Source: Dermanyssus gallinae (lineage: Eukaryota > Arthropoda > Arachnida > Mesostigmata > Dermanyssidae). Taken from it: a stretch of 64,000 bases of DNA. The notes under the pieces were generated by a model that did not search any database, was not told the origin of the DNA, and saw nothing but the letters and a program-made list of their open reading frames with translations. The DNA lies in the NCBI GenBank assembly GCA_003439945.1, contig QVRM01005211.1, forward strand, positions 102,001-166,000. Direction: 5' to 3'. The translations under genes and the position numbers were made by a program. How positions within the stretch are numbered: the stretch's first letter is position 1; every line of letters starts with the position of its first letter. This document shows, in pieces, positions 47,939-61,162 of this stretch.

Positions 47939-48724
47939 AGAGCTTATTGTGAAAGCGGAAGTAAGCAATCAGATAACTGATCGTTCATGGTTGGATTAAT
48001 GTATAGTTTCTTCCGAAAGTTCCTCTTTAGACCTAGGTCGAAATCTGCCAACTTGATCAAACGACGTCGGATGAAGTCACTGATGCTTTCATAAGAGTAA
48101 GTATGGAGAGTCAACAGTGCTACAGTTTGCGTCAGCCAGCCGCCACGTGTTGCGCAAGCTGACAGCATACTGGCACGATTAGGGCAGGTCTTTATAGTAG
48201 GTATGTATCCAGGTATGTATATATATATTTCCCCTAGAATTCGTTCAACAAACTTTGGGGTCTAGTACAAATTGGCCTAGTACAAAGATCATTGTTTTCC
48301 AATGGAGCAAAGCCGCGGAAATATATTTTTTAACTGAGCGCGAAAGTACCAAATATGGTTGTATCAAGCTATTCATCTTGGCATATCTATATAAAATCTG
48401 CGACTGCGAGAGCCCTAGTCATTCTATAGACAAACCAATCTTACCGCAGAACATATGTTGTGTTGAAGATAATTCTCAATAAATGAATTTTTTTGCAATT
48501 CTTATATTTTGGCTTTCACGCGAAATTACCCTTTTTTTCAGAAGACATTTCCGCCTCCTTGTTCCATTGGAAAAAATAAATTTTTCGCCGAGTTGTGTAG
48601 TGCTAGATCCCAGAGTTTGCTGGGCATATTCTGAGAGACCCTGTGTATATTTATATATATATTTTTTTTTTCTTTTTGCAACCGACACACACTTATGCCA
48701 TAATTTTATTTAGCTCATAACGGG

Positions 48725-48985
48725 GTGTAAACAATTGTCCCCCAACGAACGTGACGACAAACTACACCAGCCCTAGGTCCAGGCCTGGTGTCGACCACCT
48801 GGACAAGGTACCAAGCACCGCCGTGGCGTTACCAATCCGAAGAAAATACATAGAGTTTCCGATAGATGCATACTTCCGACATTTGTTTCTTTCCGCCTGC
48901 GAAACAGCATAACCATATATATATATATATATATAGCACCTTCAATGGTCAGTCGCGGCGCTACCCAGGCTGGTTATGCTGTTTT
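48725..48985 (-). pseudogene. Rearranged relic of the element at 26.5 kb, with inverted half
   Basis: 48850-48913 is the reverse complement of sequence like 26672-26740, while 48937-48984 is a direct match to 26636-26686 (agcaccttcaatggtcagtc). A short (AT)n run separates them. The 13-mer aaacagcataacc (48901-48913) and its complement (48972-48984) are present at both arms. On the minus strand this is an inverted 5' piece followed by a direct 3' piece, as twin priming produces. Confidence 0.65.
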
Positions 48986-49002
48986 ATATATATATATATA
49001 TA

Positions 49003-50322
49003 GAGGTGTGTTCAAAAAGTATCGCGACGTTTGTGTTTTTTCAAAAATTATTCATTTATTCATGAATATCTATTTTGTCCCCTTCAAAGTAATCCCCATG
49101 AGATATTATACACTTGTGCCAACGATTTTTCCAATCTTCGAAGCACTTCAAAAAACCATTTTTTTTATCTTGTTCAGCTCCTCCTTCGATGCCGTCTTTA
49201 TCTCGTCAAGCGTAGCGTAACGTCGTCCTTTCATGGGCCTCTTCAGTTTAGGGAACAAGAAAAAGTCACAGGGGGCCAGATCTGGGGAATACGGTGGCTG
49301 CGGCATCATTAGTGTGTTGTTTTTGGTCAAAAACTCGCGCACAAGCAACGATGTGTGAGCAGGGGCGTTATCGTGGTGCAAAAGCCAATTTTTGTTCTTC
49401 CACAAATCCGGGCGTTTCTGGCGGATTGCTTCGCGCAAATTGCGCATAACTTGCAGGTAATATTCCTTATTGACCGTTCTACCCTGTGGCAAGAACTCAT
49501 GATGCACCACGCCCCTGCAATCGAAGAAAACTGTCAGCAAAACTTTCACATTCGACCGAACTTGGCGCGCTTTTTTCGGTCTTGGTTCGTGCGGCAGCTT
49601 CCATTGAGATGATTGAGCTTTGGTTTCCACGTCATAACCATAAACCCACGATTCGTCACCAGTTATGACCCTCTGGAGCAAATTTGGGTCGTCGCGGACA
49701 GAGTCCAACATCTCATTAGCAATGTTCATGCGATGCTGTTTTTGGTCGCAATTGAGCAATTTTGGTACGAATTTCGCGGCGACCCGTCTCATGCCCAAAT
49801 CATTGATAAAAATCGAATGGCACGAGCCAATCGATATGTTTAGGTCCTCAGCAACTTCTCTAACGGTGATTCGACGATTGGCCAATACAATTTTCTCCAC
49901 TTCATTAATTTTTTCGTCTGTTGTTGAAGTGCTCGGGCGTCCGGCACGCTCTTCGTCGTTCACATCTTCTCGGCCTTCTGAGAACATCTTGTACCACCGA
50001 TAAACGTTGCTTCGGTCCAAGATAGCTTCTACGTATGCCACAGTCAACATTCGGAATGCATCCGCGCACTTAATTTCGTTTTTCACACAAAATTTGATAC
50101 AGGTTCTTTGATCCATTTTTTTGAATAGGTAAAAATCGAAGACGATCCAAAACACGTGCAAGCAAAGCAGCTGTCAACAATTAAGTGAACATTCAAAATG
50201 GCCGAGCTTGTCGGCATAAGTGAGAGACATGAGTACCAACGTAACGCCACAAAAAATCGAAATTCGAATATACGTAACCCGCGAAAATTCAACTTTTGAA
50301 TTTACTTTTTGAACACACCTCG
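49003..50322 (-). mobile_element. Full-length mariner of a second type
   Basis: About 1,320 bp between TA dinucleotides (49001-49002 and 50323-50324). The terminal repeats are gaggtgtgttcaaaaagta on the left and its complement, plus one extra base, on the right. They are unrelated to the copies at 4.1 and 44.4 kb. One nearly complete transposase gene lies on the minus strand. It abuts the rearranged relic at 48.7-49.0 kb and again lies beside (TA)n. Confidence 0.94.
49056..50116 (-). pseudogene. Mariner transposase (second type), one frameshift near the C-terminus
   Basis: Starting at MDQRTCIKFCVKNE (ATG at 50114-50116), the frame runs through the helix-turn-helix region (ITVREVAEDLNISIGSCHSI) and a complete D,D34D set: ITGDESWVYGYD, HHDNAPAHTS and YSPDLAPCDFFLFPKLK. 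It then stops early after LNKIKKMVF at 49148. The cause is a run of eight A (plus strand T8, 49159-49166). One base more or less gives KNGFLKCFEDWKNRWHKCI and on to a TAA at 49056, the usual mariner ending. The type is like the many transposases annotated as SETMAR-like in arthropods. This copy needs a single-base change to be whole, so it is young, or the shift is a sequencing error. Confidence 0.93.
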
Positions 50323-50324
50323 TA

Positions 50325-51690
50325 TATATGTTTTTTTGAGTCACCAAGCCTGCACTATACGCCACCGAGCTAAATAGGTTCATGGCAGAATTGCAGGACG
50401 CTTGTATAGGGGCCATCGTTGGATTGAGTTCACTGCTAATATCATTTTATTTTTATCCGTATATAGAAGACGAATACCAATCGTGATCTACATTGAACGA
50501 TTACAATTATGCTCAGAATTAATTTTAGTTTCTCCTATATGTAGTGTGTCGTAAGTGTGCAACGGCCTGGCTTGGGTAGCGACTGCGTAATACTTTTCTG
50601 TATTGTGGTGTTCTAGGTTGTGCTAAATAGTAAATAAAACCCATAAGATGCAAGATCGTACAGCGTAAAAAAATGTATATCGGCAAAAGTCAAAAACTCT
50701 TTACTTGGCTATTCTAATCCCTAGATATTTCAACTTGTCCAGCCCTCGGTGCATTAAGGATAAGCTTTAGGATGAGTTCCAAGGAACGTAGGATGATCTA
50801 GAATTAAAGATAAACTCCTTAAAGATATATTCAATTCAAACTAAAAAGATATAACATTTTGCCTTTAGAACGCGTAGCGTTGTCGCTGCCTGATAACATG
50901 TTGAACTCCCTTCATCTACAGCTACTGTGGACTTCAGCAAACATCAGAAATAAGAGTTCAGCAGCCTAGGATATACGAATCGGAAGGAACATCATGCCCG
51001 TGTGCTGCGACTTCTTAAGACGCTTAGGCTCAAGATTCGGCAAATATAACTCGACATGGCGGTGGTTGTACTTCAAGGCTGTATTCGTTGGTGAGGTATC
51101 GATATTCGCTAGCGTTTGTTTGTACTTCTATGCAAATTCCATTGCTAGCAAATCGCTCAAATATTGAAGAGATTTGCTGTTACGCTACTGCACGCATTTG
51201 CAATGGCAGGACAGAGACTCGCCCAGCAACGTTTATTCATGATGCTGTGAGCAGTTCGATTTGATTGAAAAAGTTGCAGACGTCGACGCGATTCAACATC
51301 AGCACCTGTTAGAGAACACCGAACTGTCGTTAGCACTGCTATCTATTTTCTAGAGCTACTGCTCAGCGTGATTACTCGCGCTCGTCGAGAGCAAACAACG
51401 CTGGCTACGCTATGACGCAAATATCGCTGACTACAACGGCGCCAGTCGGCTGGCCGGCGATAGGCCCTCAGCAAGCACCTCGTTAATGGACGTAATTATG
51501 CGCAACGTTCCCCGTCGTGGCCTGCTAGACAAGGCTGGAGCCGGTACTAAACTGGAGAAACGTTTGTTCGCTTGTTCTCGATTTTGCCTATCTCTCCCTA
51601 TCGCTATCTTTATATCAAGCTCGCTCGTACATACTTGAACCATTTGTGGACCTGCGCCGACGAACAAGATAAAACAACACACAGCAGTCA
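50325..51690. other. No gene recognised
   Basis: Spacer. GC content rises from about 51.2 kb onward. No coding support found. Confidence 0.35.
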
Positions 51691-51698
51691 ATGCGACT

Positions 51699-51826
51699 GA
51701 CAACAACAACAACAGCAGGAACAGCACCACCACCACCACCTCCACCCCCACCAACAACAACAGCAGTACCCCCCAACAATAAGAACAACAACAACAACAA
51801 CAACACCGACAACAACGAAGATATCG
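51699..51826. repeat. CAA/CAC/CCA triplet tract
   Basis: A run of caa, cag and cca units in three blocks. Possible polyQ/polyT/polyP coding, but no exon supported. Confidence 0.85.
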
Positions 51827-52018
51827 TAGCTGCTTCGTGCGACTCGTGTGGACTCGAAGCGATGACGACACGATGAAGTCGATTATTCTTCTGTGCAGTT
51901 GTTCTGTATGCCCGCATGGAACAGAGAAAGATTCCTATGTGGATGTATGTTTGTGTGTAAATGTGCATCCGAATGATCCGCACAGGAATGGATCCTATTT
52001 TGTCACACTGCTACGTTC

Positions 52019-52043
52019 CTCTCTCTCTCTCTCTCTCTCTCTC
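52019..52043. repeat. (CT)n run
   Basis: A CT dinucleotide run, GAGA-factor-like on the complement. Confidence 0.9.
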
Positions 52044-52639
52044 TGCCCCTCTCTACCTTTCTCGTTCTCTTTCGGCATCCCAGACAGCCGGACCACGATG
52101 AACGTGGAACATGACGAGCTTCTCGCACACCGCTCTTCCATTGATTGCTTGACGATCGGCGAAACCGTTCCGGGGCCGCCACCCGCCGCCCGGGCGCGCT
52201 TACGTCGTCGCGCCGCTGATAAAAGACACGTGTGGACGATAGTAATGTGGCGATTACGACGACGTGAGCCAAGATCGTCCAACTAGGCACGAGACAGACG
52301 CAGATACGCGCACAAAGTGAGCGCTTCCATTTCTCCGTTTGCCGGCGTTTTCCTATCAAATCCTGCATGGTTTTCAGCTCGACGAAGGCTAGACATTGGG
52401 CGGCGTTAGTTAGTAGTGCACTATGCGACCCAGGGAGAATAACGATTATACTCTCACGTAAAGCCATACCCCTCTAAGCTATTACCCTTCTAAGCTAATC
52501 AGTTAAATAACGTCGGTTTATAAATGCTATACGTAGGCGTCATATTTTTTTTCTTAAGGTAATACCCGTGTATGGTTTTTTCATCACATGGCTGACATTT
52601 TTATTCCACTCCGGCATTTACCTTTTCTAAATTGGAAAC

Positions 52640-52735
52640 CATGCAGACCATTTTAAGAGTGGCCTGTCCGTGTCTCGAACCCAGGCTTCCCGAATGCAAG
52701 GCAAAGGCTTTGCCACTGAGCCATCTTGATCGGTG
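52640..52735 (-). repeat. tRNA-like unit, probably another SINE
   Basis: On the minus strand: box A-like tggctcagtggc (from 52723), an anticodon-arm-like stretch, and box B-like gggttcgagac (to about 52670), at tRNA spacing. The arms pair imperfectly, so it is not a convincing functional tRNA. A tRNA-derived SINE or tRNA pseudogene fits better. No second copy in this window. Confidence 0.5.
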
Positions 52736-53256
52736 TATATATATACTCAGCATCATCAGAGCAGGTGTAAATCCTTAAACCTATAATATTCTACCCCTTG
52801 AAAATACTATGGGCATTAATATACATATTTATATTTACTTTTGGATGAAGTCTAACTACTACCTCATTCGACACCAGTCCGGACGGCATATTTTTCAGTC
52901 AAACGACAAGCAATTGTATGCAAATGGAATTCGAAAATATTTCTATGGCTTTTGTGTTTTGACGATTTATAACCTAGAAGTTGGAGGTCGCCTCCCTCGG
53001 TCCGCGTCGGAGGGTAGCAGGAGGGAGAGCACAGTTATCGCAAGCCTGCTGGCCTTCTTCTGTTCTCTTGACGAGGTCTGTCCCATGGGCCAGTTTGCCG
53101 ATTCGATCCCTGTTACATAGAACTCACGGTTGCGCGATTAGACATATACAGCGTTCGTGTTCACAATCACTGTTTCGCCACAGTATGCACACACATTAGT
53201 ACTAGCAATCGAGCAATAGAGCACTTGCTTTGGCGCTAATTATATTTACACACACA

Positions 53257-53466
<210 letters not shown>

Positions 53467-54960
53467 CCAAAACGTATGAAATGAGGCGAAACAGCAAGTC
53501 ATCTTGTAGGGTCGGACTTGAAAAAACTTTTTTATTATCCTTCGTAATTACCGGCCGCCGTGTAGGGTAACTTTTGTACAGTGCTCGGCCAATCAAAATC
53601 ACCAAAGCCGAGATTTAGCAACAACAGCGTTTAAAAATCAAACATATTAGGTCGAATGTCAGCAAAAAAGAAGAGGTCGTCACAGTTGGATCACTAGCAA
53701 CTGAAATATACATAAACCTTTTTCAAGGTTCGCGCACCAAGCGTTTTTGCTATTGGTTACAAGCATCTGTCGCATGTGAAGCCTTCTACGATGGGGCTAT
53801 TGCCCGTTACTGATGTTTCTTAGATTATTTGGTACCGAGATTGTGCAGGCTGAAAGTCGCCGCATAGTATCCGTTACTTACCGCTACACTCAAGTTCATC
53901 TCAATTGAATTCCTCCAGATCTTGTCTTCCTCAGACCACACGCTGGCAATGGTGTACACGCTTCCTTTTCAATAAAAATGGTGGCCGCCGCAAATATCGG
54001 ATTTTGCCAAGTCATAATTAAGGTGTCGCTTGATCCTTTCGCATGATGAAATACTGCTGAATCTTGAAGTTGCCACTCTGAGGGGCGATATTCGGATTTG
54101 TTTCTTAGTTAAGTATATGCAATCGAGCGAACGCTTGAAGTTGGTATACTAGATAGTCTATTGTACAAATTCCCTGCTTAGCCAGAGTGCTGGGCAAGGT
54201 AACAATTTTTGGACTCGCTATATGATAATGAGCCGAATTTTTTTATAACAGTAAGTCGACTGGGCTAGAAATACCGCTTGTTCTTTCTCTTGCTATTTCT
54301 ACCTGCTTGTTCTCCAACACTGGCTAGGATGAGGCATCAACCAAGCGTGCCATATTTTCCCAATATTGCTTGACGTACAACCACGCGTCGTAGCTAATCG
54401 TTTAGATTTTCTACAACGTGTTAAAACCAGCAACTGGTAATCGCATTTCTCTTAAATAAACATGCACAGCGTTCTGAAACTGCATCCTGCATGTAAACTT
54501 ACTCCGGTCGTCGTTTGCCCTTTCCCTTTAGTGAGGTTCAAGGGGCGTCTGGTACGCCTGCACGACCTGCAAGCAAAATCTCACTCTTCCTCCCTCCCTC
54601 CACACAACGATGTGCAATCGACACGCTAGACCACGACACCAAAGGTTGCGCCTACCAAACCACAAGGCCTCACGTGACTAGGAATAGTCTGCATACAGGA
54701 AAACAAATTTAACCCAACCTATGGTTCGCCACAGTCAACTTCTTATCGGCGCTTGCTATATCTACATGGACAAGGCGGCAGGGGCGGTAGACGGCGTAAA
54801 TCGAATCCAACCGAGCATGATGCAGTGATGCAGACGATGATGCGCGCGAGCGGCAGCCGTGTGTTGGCGGACATTGCGAGGTGACAGAACAGATGAGGCG
54901 GCCGAGAAAGCTCGACGAGCAACCTGAGGCTGGTTGACAGCTGAACAGCAGGCGATGTCT
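53467..54960. other. No gene recognised
   Basis: Mixed-composition spacer. No exon or element supported. Confidence 0.35.
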
Positions 54961-54971
54961 ATCCACCTCTT

Positions 54972-55033
54972 GCTGTTGTGGTTGTTGTTGTTGTTGTTGT
55001 TGTTGTCGTCGTCGTCGTCGTCGTCGTCGTTTT
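54972..55033. repeat. GTT/GTC triplet tract
   Basis: (GTT)n passing into (GTC)n. On the minus strand this gives N then D runs, or Q/T runs. Confidence 0.9.
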
Positions 55034-55501
55034 TGTCGTTTGTTCTTCTTGTTGCTGTTCGCGTTCTTTCTCTCTTGGCTGAACGGTGGACACTGCCACC
55101 ACCCCGGAACTGGAGTGCGACAGGCAGGCGCCCCCTCGTCGGTGCCTGCCCCTCCACTCTTCTCTAATCAGGTTACAACTCCACTACTACTAACTACTCT
55201 AACTACTATTCAGATTGCTGCTGATACCATCCGAGGGATTACTACTACGACGACGTGATGCGGCGGCGGCGGGGGGTCGCGGCAAGATTCGCCACTACCG
55301 CCGCCCACACAAGATTTGCTTGCGTCTGCTTTTGCCCAGGAGAACGGGGAGAACAAGAAGGGTTTCGTCGTTCGGTCCTGACGGCAATTCCTGTTGACAT
55401 ATTCATGGCCGGCTTGACTTGCGGCGTGTCCTGTCGTGTCCTGTCTTCGGTGACACAAAGACATTCACGCCGCTCGCTCACTGACTGTCTGACTGACTGA
55501 C

Positions 55502-55547
55502 TAGTGGATGGCTGGATGGATGGCTGGCTGGCTGGCTGGTTGGTTAG
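55502..55547. repeat. TGGA/TGGC tetranucleotide tract
   Basis: Repeats of tggatggc, ggctggct and ggttggtt, preceded by a ctgactga run (from about 55480). Confidence 0.85.
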
Positions 55548-55819
55548 CGTGCTGCTAGTTGACTGATACAGCGCCTGCCAGTACGTCTACTCCAACTACG
55601 ACAACGCCGATAGTCCGTCCAGTCTGTTTCCGGATGACGAGAGACGGGCCGAGAGCGCAAAAAGGGTAGGGCAGGGTAGGGGAGGATGGAGGAGCAGAGT
55701 ATAGTAATGGAAAAGAAAGCCCCATTGAACAAGTGATGGGAACAACGATGAGACAAGCGTGTTCTACTTCCCTTTTATCTCTCTCTCTCTCTCTGTTGTG
55801 TTACCGTGGTTACCGCGAT

Positions 55820-56040
55820 TGTTGTTGTTGTTGTTGGTGCTACTGAAGCTGTTGTTCTTGTTGTCGTATTTGTTTTTGCTGGGTTATTTTTGCTGATGTT
55901 GCTGTGCTTACCGTTACTGTTGTTGTTACCATTGCTGCTGTGGCCGTTGTTGTTGTTGTTGTTGTTGTTGTTGTTGCTGCTGCTGCTGTAGCCGTTGTTG
56001 TTGTTGTTGTTGCTGTTTTTGTTGTTCTCATTCTTATCGT
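55820..56040. repeat. GTT/GCT triplet-rich tract
   Basis: About 220 bp of gtt-dominated repeats, preceded by a (CT)n run at 55780-55795. The minus strand is open and N/S/T-rich. Confidence 0.85.
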
Positions 56041-57092
56041 TGTTCATCATTTTCACGCGTAGTTGTCGTCGTCGCCGTTACCACCATCATCTGAAGTTGG
56101 CCACCACCCCCAACAAGCAGCGTGCCTTTATCGGCAGGGTAAGTAGGTACCACGCGATCGTTGTTGCTTACCGTTGCCGATGCTGCTTCTGCTGTAGCGT
56201 TGTTGGTGTTGGCTGCCTCTTGTTTGGTCCCCAAACTGACACCCGAGTACCAGAAACAATGAACAACGTGTATGCAGAGCTGCTTCTGCGGCTGCTGTTG
56301 TTACCGCTAGCGATTGTGTTGCAGGCTTCTCGTGGCGCCTGGCAAGACCGAAGACTCAAGAGAGAGAGAGAGAAAGAATGCAAAAGGAAGAGGGGAGAGA
56401 GAGTGAGATAAACGAGGACAGACAAGACCAGGGCGGGTTCGCTCAAAGGTTAAACTAACTCGGTAAACGTGTGCTATTGTCAGCCTCTCGCAGACAGACA
56501 ATACCACGTAAATTAAAGCAATAAAGCAGACTTCACGGATGACGGGTAACATAGATAGAGCGGAAGTGTGGGAGAAAGAGTGACTGAAAGAAAGAGTAAC
56601 AGAAGAAAGGAACACCAGGATGTCCGGCTGGATACCTGGTCAATAATTAAAACAATAGGTATTTTGAAACGACTATCAAAAGCAATAAAGAAATCATCTG
56701 CTTGCTCGAGACTTTAAAGCGGCTGCTAGAAAAATGCGGTTGCGTGAGAATTAACGGCAAGTCAGCAATGAATCGAATAGATCAGAGATGTTTGGGCTCT
56801 ATCGTACTAACAAAGGTAATTTAATAAAGCGCTATTAAATGTCTATTCTATCTACATACTATTTGCGGTAAATCGTCTTCTACTACAAATGCAAAAGCTC
56901 ACGACTATTACGGAAAGGCTCTACTATTTTCTTAGGTATTTTCCGCAATATTATATTATTACCGCTAGTACGCGGATATATGCTTATTAAAACATTTTGT
57001 CTTAGCCTTTAAAGAATGAGAGGAATTTGATGCACCAGGAGATCGGCCATGGGGGCAATATACATGTGAGACAAATTTATAGAGTCGTTTTT

Positions 57093-57095
<3 letters not shown>

Positions 57096-57143
<48 letters not shown>
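57096..57143. repeat. (TA)n array
   Basis: A pure AT run. Confidence 0.95.
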
Positions 57144-57146
<3 letters not shown>

Positions 57147-59346
57147 AGTCTCTTATATAAAGAGATAACATGCGTAAGATATGTATCTCAAGCGAAAAAT
57201 AAATCCATTCGTACATATACAAGTTTTTCATGTCGTTTACGTATTCTTTACTACTACATGTCTGCAACTAATTCAACCATTTTTTTTTATAAAATTGACA
57301 TTTACAAACACTAACTTATTTTTACTGTACGACAAGTACGACAACATCTAAACTTCAAGGGCAAGCTATTTTGCTGCAAAAAAGACGCTTCATGTTTTCT
57401 CATAGTCCTAAATATCTAGGCACGTGTTCACTTGTGTGCGCATTTTATGAAGTCAGACAGATTTCAGCATCATCCCATGTGTGTAGACGCATCGTTAGCT
57501 CATATTTGTACCATTTCACAACCTCGACGACTCTCGACTAGGGCAATTCGAACAAACCCTATCCTGCGTCAAATACAGTTGTGGGCTGTTCTTGAATTCG
57601 CTTCCCCGGGCTTCTTTCTCTACAGGTGTCCCTGCATGTTGTACGGTGCGCTACTTGTTATTCAACGAAACCGCATCCGCCCCATGCGACCTCGAGCATC
57701 GACGACCATGTTTTTGTTCCTTTGCAAGCCGCCCAAAAACATGAGTGTTTTATGAAAAACGTTGCAAGAAAACCAATGACACCACCGTCGTCGCGGCCGC
57801 GGCACACTTTTCGCCATTCGTCTTGTGCATGATGGCACGCACGTGAAGTTTTCTAAAATTTCTTTCGAACCAGTACGCGAAAATCGCAGAAGATTGTAGC
57901 AGCCAAGCAAGAGACATTTGAACACTGAGAAGGGGGGGGGACATAACGGGAGCTGACGGGCTAGCCGGCTGGCTTTCGAGGCTGGGACAGGCGAAGCCCG
58001 CGCGGCCACTCGAATGAGGTGGTAGCGCGACCATTTTTCATCATACGACGCGTCCGTCTGTAAGTCTGCCACAGTTGCCTCAGGCACAAGCATACATTCA
58101 TTCCCAAGGGCGCCAAAGGCACGATTCGAACGCCACCGCGGCCGCAACAGCAGCAGCCTAGCAAAAGAAACCCACTCGTCGACGACGAGGGACACCACCT
58201 CTTGTTCGGCGCGCGCGAGCACAGTTTTCCCCGCTCACAGCTCTGATAGAGATGGGCGCGACTGCTGCTGCTGCTGCTGTTTTCATGTCCTGACAGAGCA
58301 GGTTCTTGTCCTTCGCCAGACGAGCTCTCGAGAGGTGCGACCGACGATAGTATCTGATGGTTCGTTGATCGGCCTGGCCAGCCTCGACGCGCGGAGCTCC
58401 CCATTTTTTTCCCATCGAGCTCCACCTCACCCCCCGATTCGAAAAGGCACAAGGGCAGTCAAAGGACAAAGCAAGGGAATTTGCTTGAATCTAGCTCTCA
58501 AATGATAGATAGAAAGATGTGTCTGTGTGTGGTTCTATCCAAAGACCTACCGAGAGCTGAACCAAGCTGGAAAAAGTGAACGCAGGAGCTAGAACGAGAG
58601 CAGGAACGAAGAAACGCAAGGAACATGAAGGAGATGTAGAACAAGACGACGGAGAGCAACGGACAATGACAAAGACGAAGACCATCACAACTACCACCTT
58701 CATGGTCGTGCCGGCGCGCAGGGCTAATTTGCATCAATCACTTCATTTGCGTGCCGCCTTGCGAACAAGTACGCCTCAATCGTCCGGACGATCGCCGTGG
58801 ATGATGGAGAAAAAGGAGAGGCGGCGACAGCAGAGTTCATACCGCCCGATGATGCTCACCGTATCCAATAGCCAGGCGGGGGCCGTAGGGGTCCACTAAT
58901 CCACTCAAAGGCAAAAATGGAATAAACGAGTCGAATGCCGCGAGAATTCTGAGCAGCCAGTCGTAAAGTGGTAGCAGCCATAGCAGCCACGGCTACAGAC
59001 ACGACAACCTGCCGTGATGGCGGTAATGTCAGTGATGATGCCTATGATGGCAATGACAACGAAGTCGATGACAATGTTCATTCATGTCCATGCTCATGAT
59101 GATAGCGAGCGGGCGGGCGGCCGGTAAGGCGCACCGTATCAGACAAGAAAAGTTCCTCAACACGAGGACCTCCTCGTGCGTTTATCGGCGTCGTCCGCAA
59201 CTCGTCAACCGCATTTGGTTGGTTGGGTCTGGGACGCGCACTGCGTGCCGCCGCGCTTCACACACATGCAGAAAACCACACACATACACATCGAGACATG
59301 CGCATGGACCTGCATGCATGCACACGTTAGTCATTTTTGAGCAAAC

Positions 59347-59417
59347 ACCACCACCATCACCAGCAACAACGACAACGACAACAACAACAGCAACAGCAAC
59401 GATAACAACAAAGGCAA
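59347..59417. repeat. CAC/CAA triplet tract
   Basis: A run of cac, caa and cag units with gac interruptions. Coding status unknown. Confidence 0.85.
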
Positions 59418-60510
59418 GGTGGAAACCTTTGTTGCCGAGCGTACATCCGACAATTGACTCGATTGTGGCACGACACAAGAAGGGCAGCGTGACAAACGGG
59501 GGACCGGGCGAACGTGTCAACCGGCGGACGAATGAACCGACCAACCGACCGACCGAGCTGTGTGCCGAGTATGAATTGGCGTCGTGACGCGACCGCAGGC
59601 GACGAGAGCGCCACTAAAAAATAAATGGATTGGGAGAAAGGAACAACATCAGCCCTCGTTCTACTGTCGTCGACGACGACGGCAGAACGGAGCGGAGAAG
59701 ACGACAGGCAAGACGGAGGCGTTGCGATTGCCGCTGACGTTGCTTTTGCCGAACCGGACGATGAGTACCGTCTATGCATTCATGCAGGTACAGAGAGAGA
59801 GAGAGAGAGGAACGACAACGACGACATCCGACCGGCCGCGACCACGGCAAGATCTAGACGTCTTTTCTCACCGAGTCTTCAGCGGTAGCAGCAGCAGTGT
59901 TCGGCAATAAAACCCAAGGTGCATCCTTGGGTTCCGCAGACATCCATACGAATGAAAGGATGCTGACTTTCGTGGCAGCGTGCGTTCGTTCATTGTCCTC
60001 TAACGCTTGCCGTACGTACGTATCATCATGATGCAAACATAGTCCGATGCACAAAGGAAGTATTGCTGCTGAATTGGTGCGGCACAAAAACGGGCTACGC
60101 AAAGAGACCCTTACACCAGCCGCACCAGCAGATCATGCAAACCAGCAAACAGACGCATTACAACAAGACGAAGAATCTAACATGTAAAACAAGTCGTCAT
60201 GGTTGACAACACGAATTCGTAACATATACAACAATAAAGACCACAATAACGATTATAGTGGTCGGAAAGGTGTGTATGGAAGTGGCCGAGGAGTACAACG
60301 GTAGAGAAGAGCGACTTTCAGAGCAAGATTTGTAAAGAACTGTCCAAGCGAATGATTTCCGTCTTAGCAGCATCTAGGTGGCCAGTCGAAGTAGGTACGG
60401 ACAACGTTTTTCACGAGTAGGACATTTGTTAATGTTTGTTGAATGAGCGTGTACTTGGACGCGATATCTAAATATATACTTATTTTATGAGTTAATATAT
60501 GTATGGACTT

Positions 60511-60711
60511 CTAGGCTGAGCTCATGATGGAACGCAAGACGACCAGCGGATAAATCCAAACTGTTTCATCTAGGGTTCTGCTGTCCCAGGTGAGCTTTTC
60601 AACAAGATGCATATCCGACTTAATGATGTTTCCGTGCAGAATCTTTACACTTGTCATAGATTTTGCTCCCACTAAGTATACAAAGCATGTTTTGTCGTAG
60701 TGTAGACTCAA
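60511..60711 (-). CDS. Candidate minus-strand exon, C-terminal
   Basis: Open on the minus strand to TAG at 60511. It reads KSMTSVKILHGNIIKSDMHL, VEKLTWDSRTLDETVWIYPL and VVLRSIMSSA. The composition is ordinary and non-repetitive, and the plus strand here is full of stops, so this is the better reading. The start is uncertain: an acceptor could lie near tttgtatacttag or cactcttgag. No family recognised. Confidence 0.35.
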   Translation of the reverse strand: MSLHYDKTCFVYLVGAKSMTSVKILHGNIIKSDMHLVEKLTWDSRTLDETVWIYPLVVLRSIMSSA

Positions 60712-60943
60712 GAGTGTCTCAAGTCAACAGTGATTTCGTATTATTGATAGCCATGCAATATTAACGTGACAGCAGCCGTAAGGCAGGACTTACAGTAACA
60801 AAGTAACTTATACATCTGCACTCCATGTATACAATCAGAAATGTAGTGGTTTCTACCTTCCCCGGGTATTTAAATGATGAAGTTATGTGGCTTGCTTTCT
60901 GCCCAAACCTGGACCACACTCAATCTTGACGGGACATACCACT

Positions 60944-61131
60944 TCAACTCGATATCGCCAAAATAAAAGCCATCGGCGCATCCTTGCGGAATGCCACTTT
61001 AAAATACGATTCTTTGAGTCGTATGGATGTACTACAAAGTCATCGACCCGCACCCTGCACATAATATCTTCTGTTCCTTCCCTTCCTGGCCTCAAGTGAT
61101 TTTTGTAACAGAGCAGCGTTTGCATCGTCAA
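60944..61131 (-). CDS. Candidate minus-strand exon
   Basis: On the minus strand: NHLRPGREGTEDIMCRVRV then DDFVVHPYDSKNRILKWHSA and RMRRWLLFWRYRVEV, followed by a consensus donor gtatgt (phase 0) at about 60943. The same strand and proximity to 60511-60711 suggest one gene, though the phase at the next exon is not established. The plus strand is also open here, so strand is not certain. Confidence 0.3.
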
Positions 61132-61162
61132 AGTACCGCCCTATCGAGCTCTTGCCCGGACA

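Noticed and set aside
53080..53115. gattcgatccctg box B-like sequence
   Set aside because: No partner box A at proper distance and no repeat copy.
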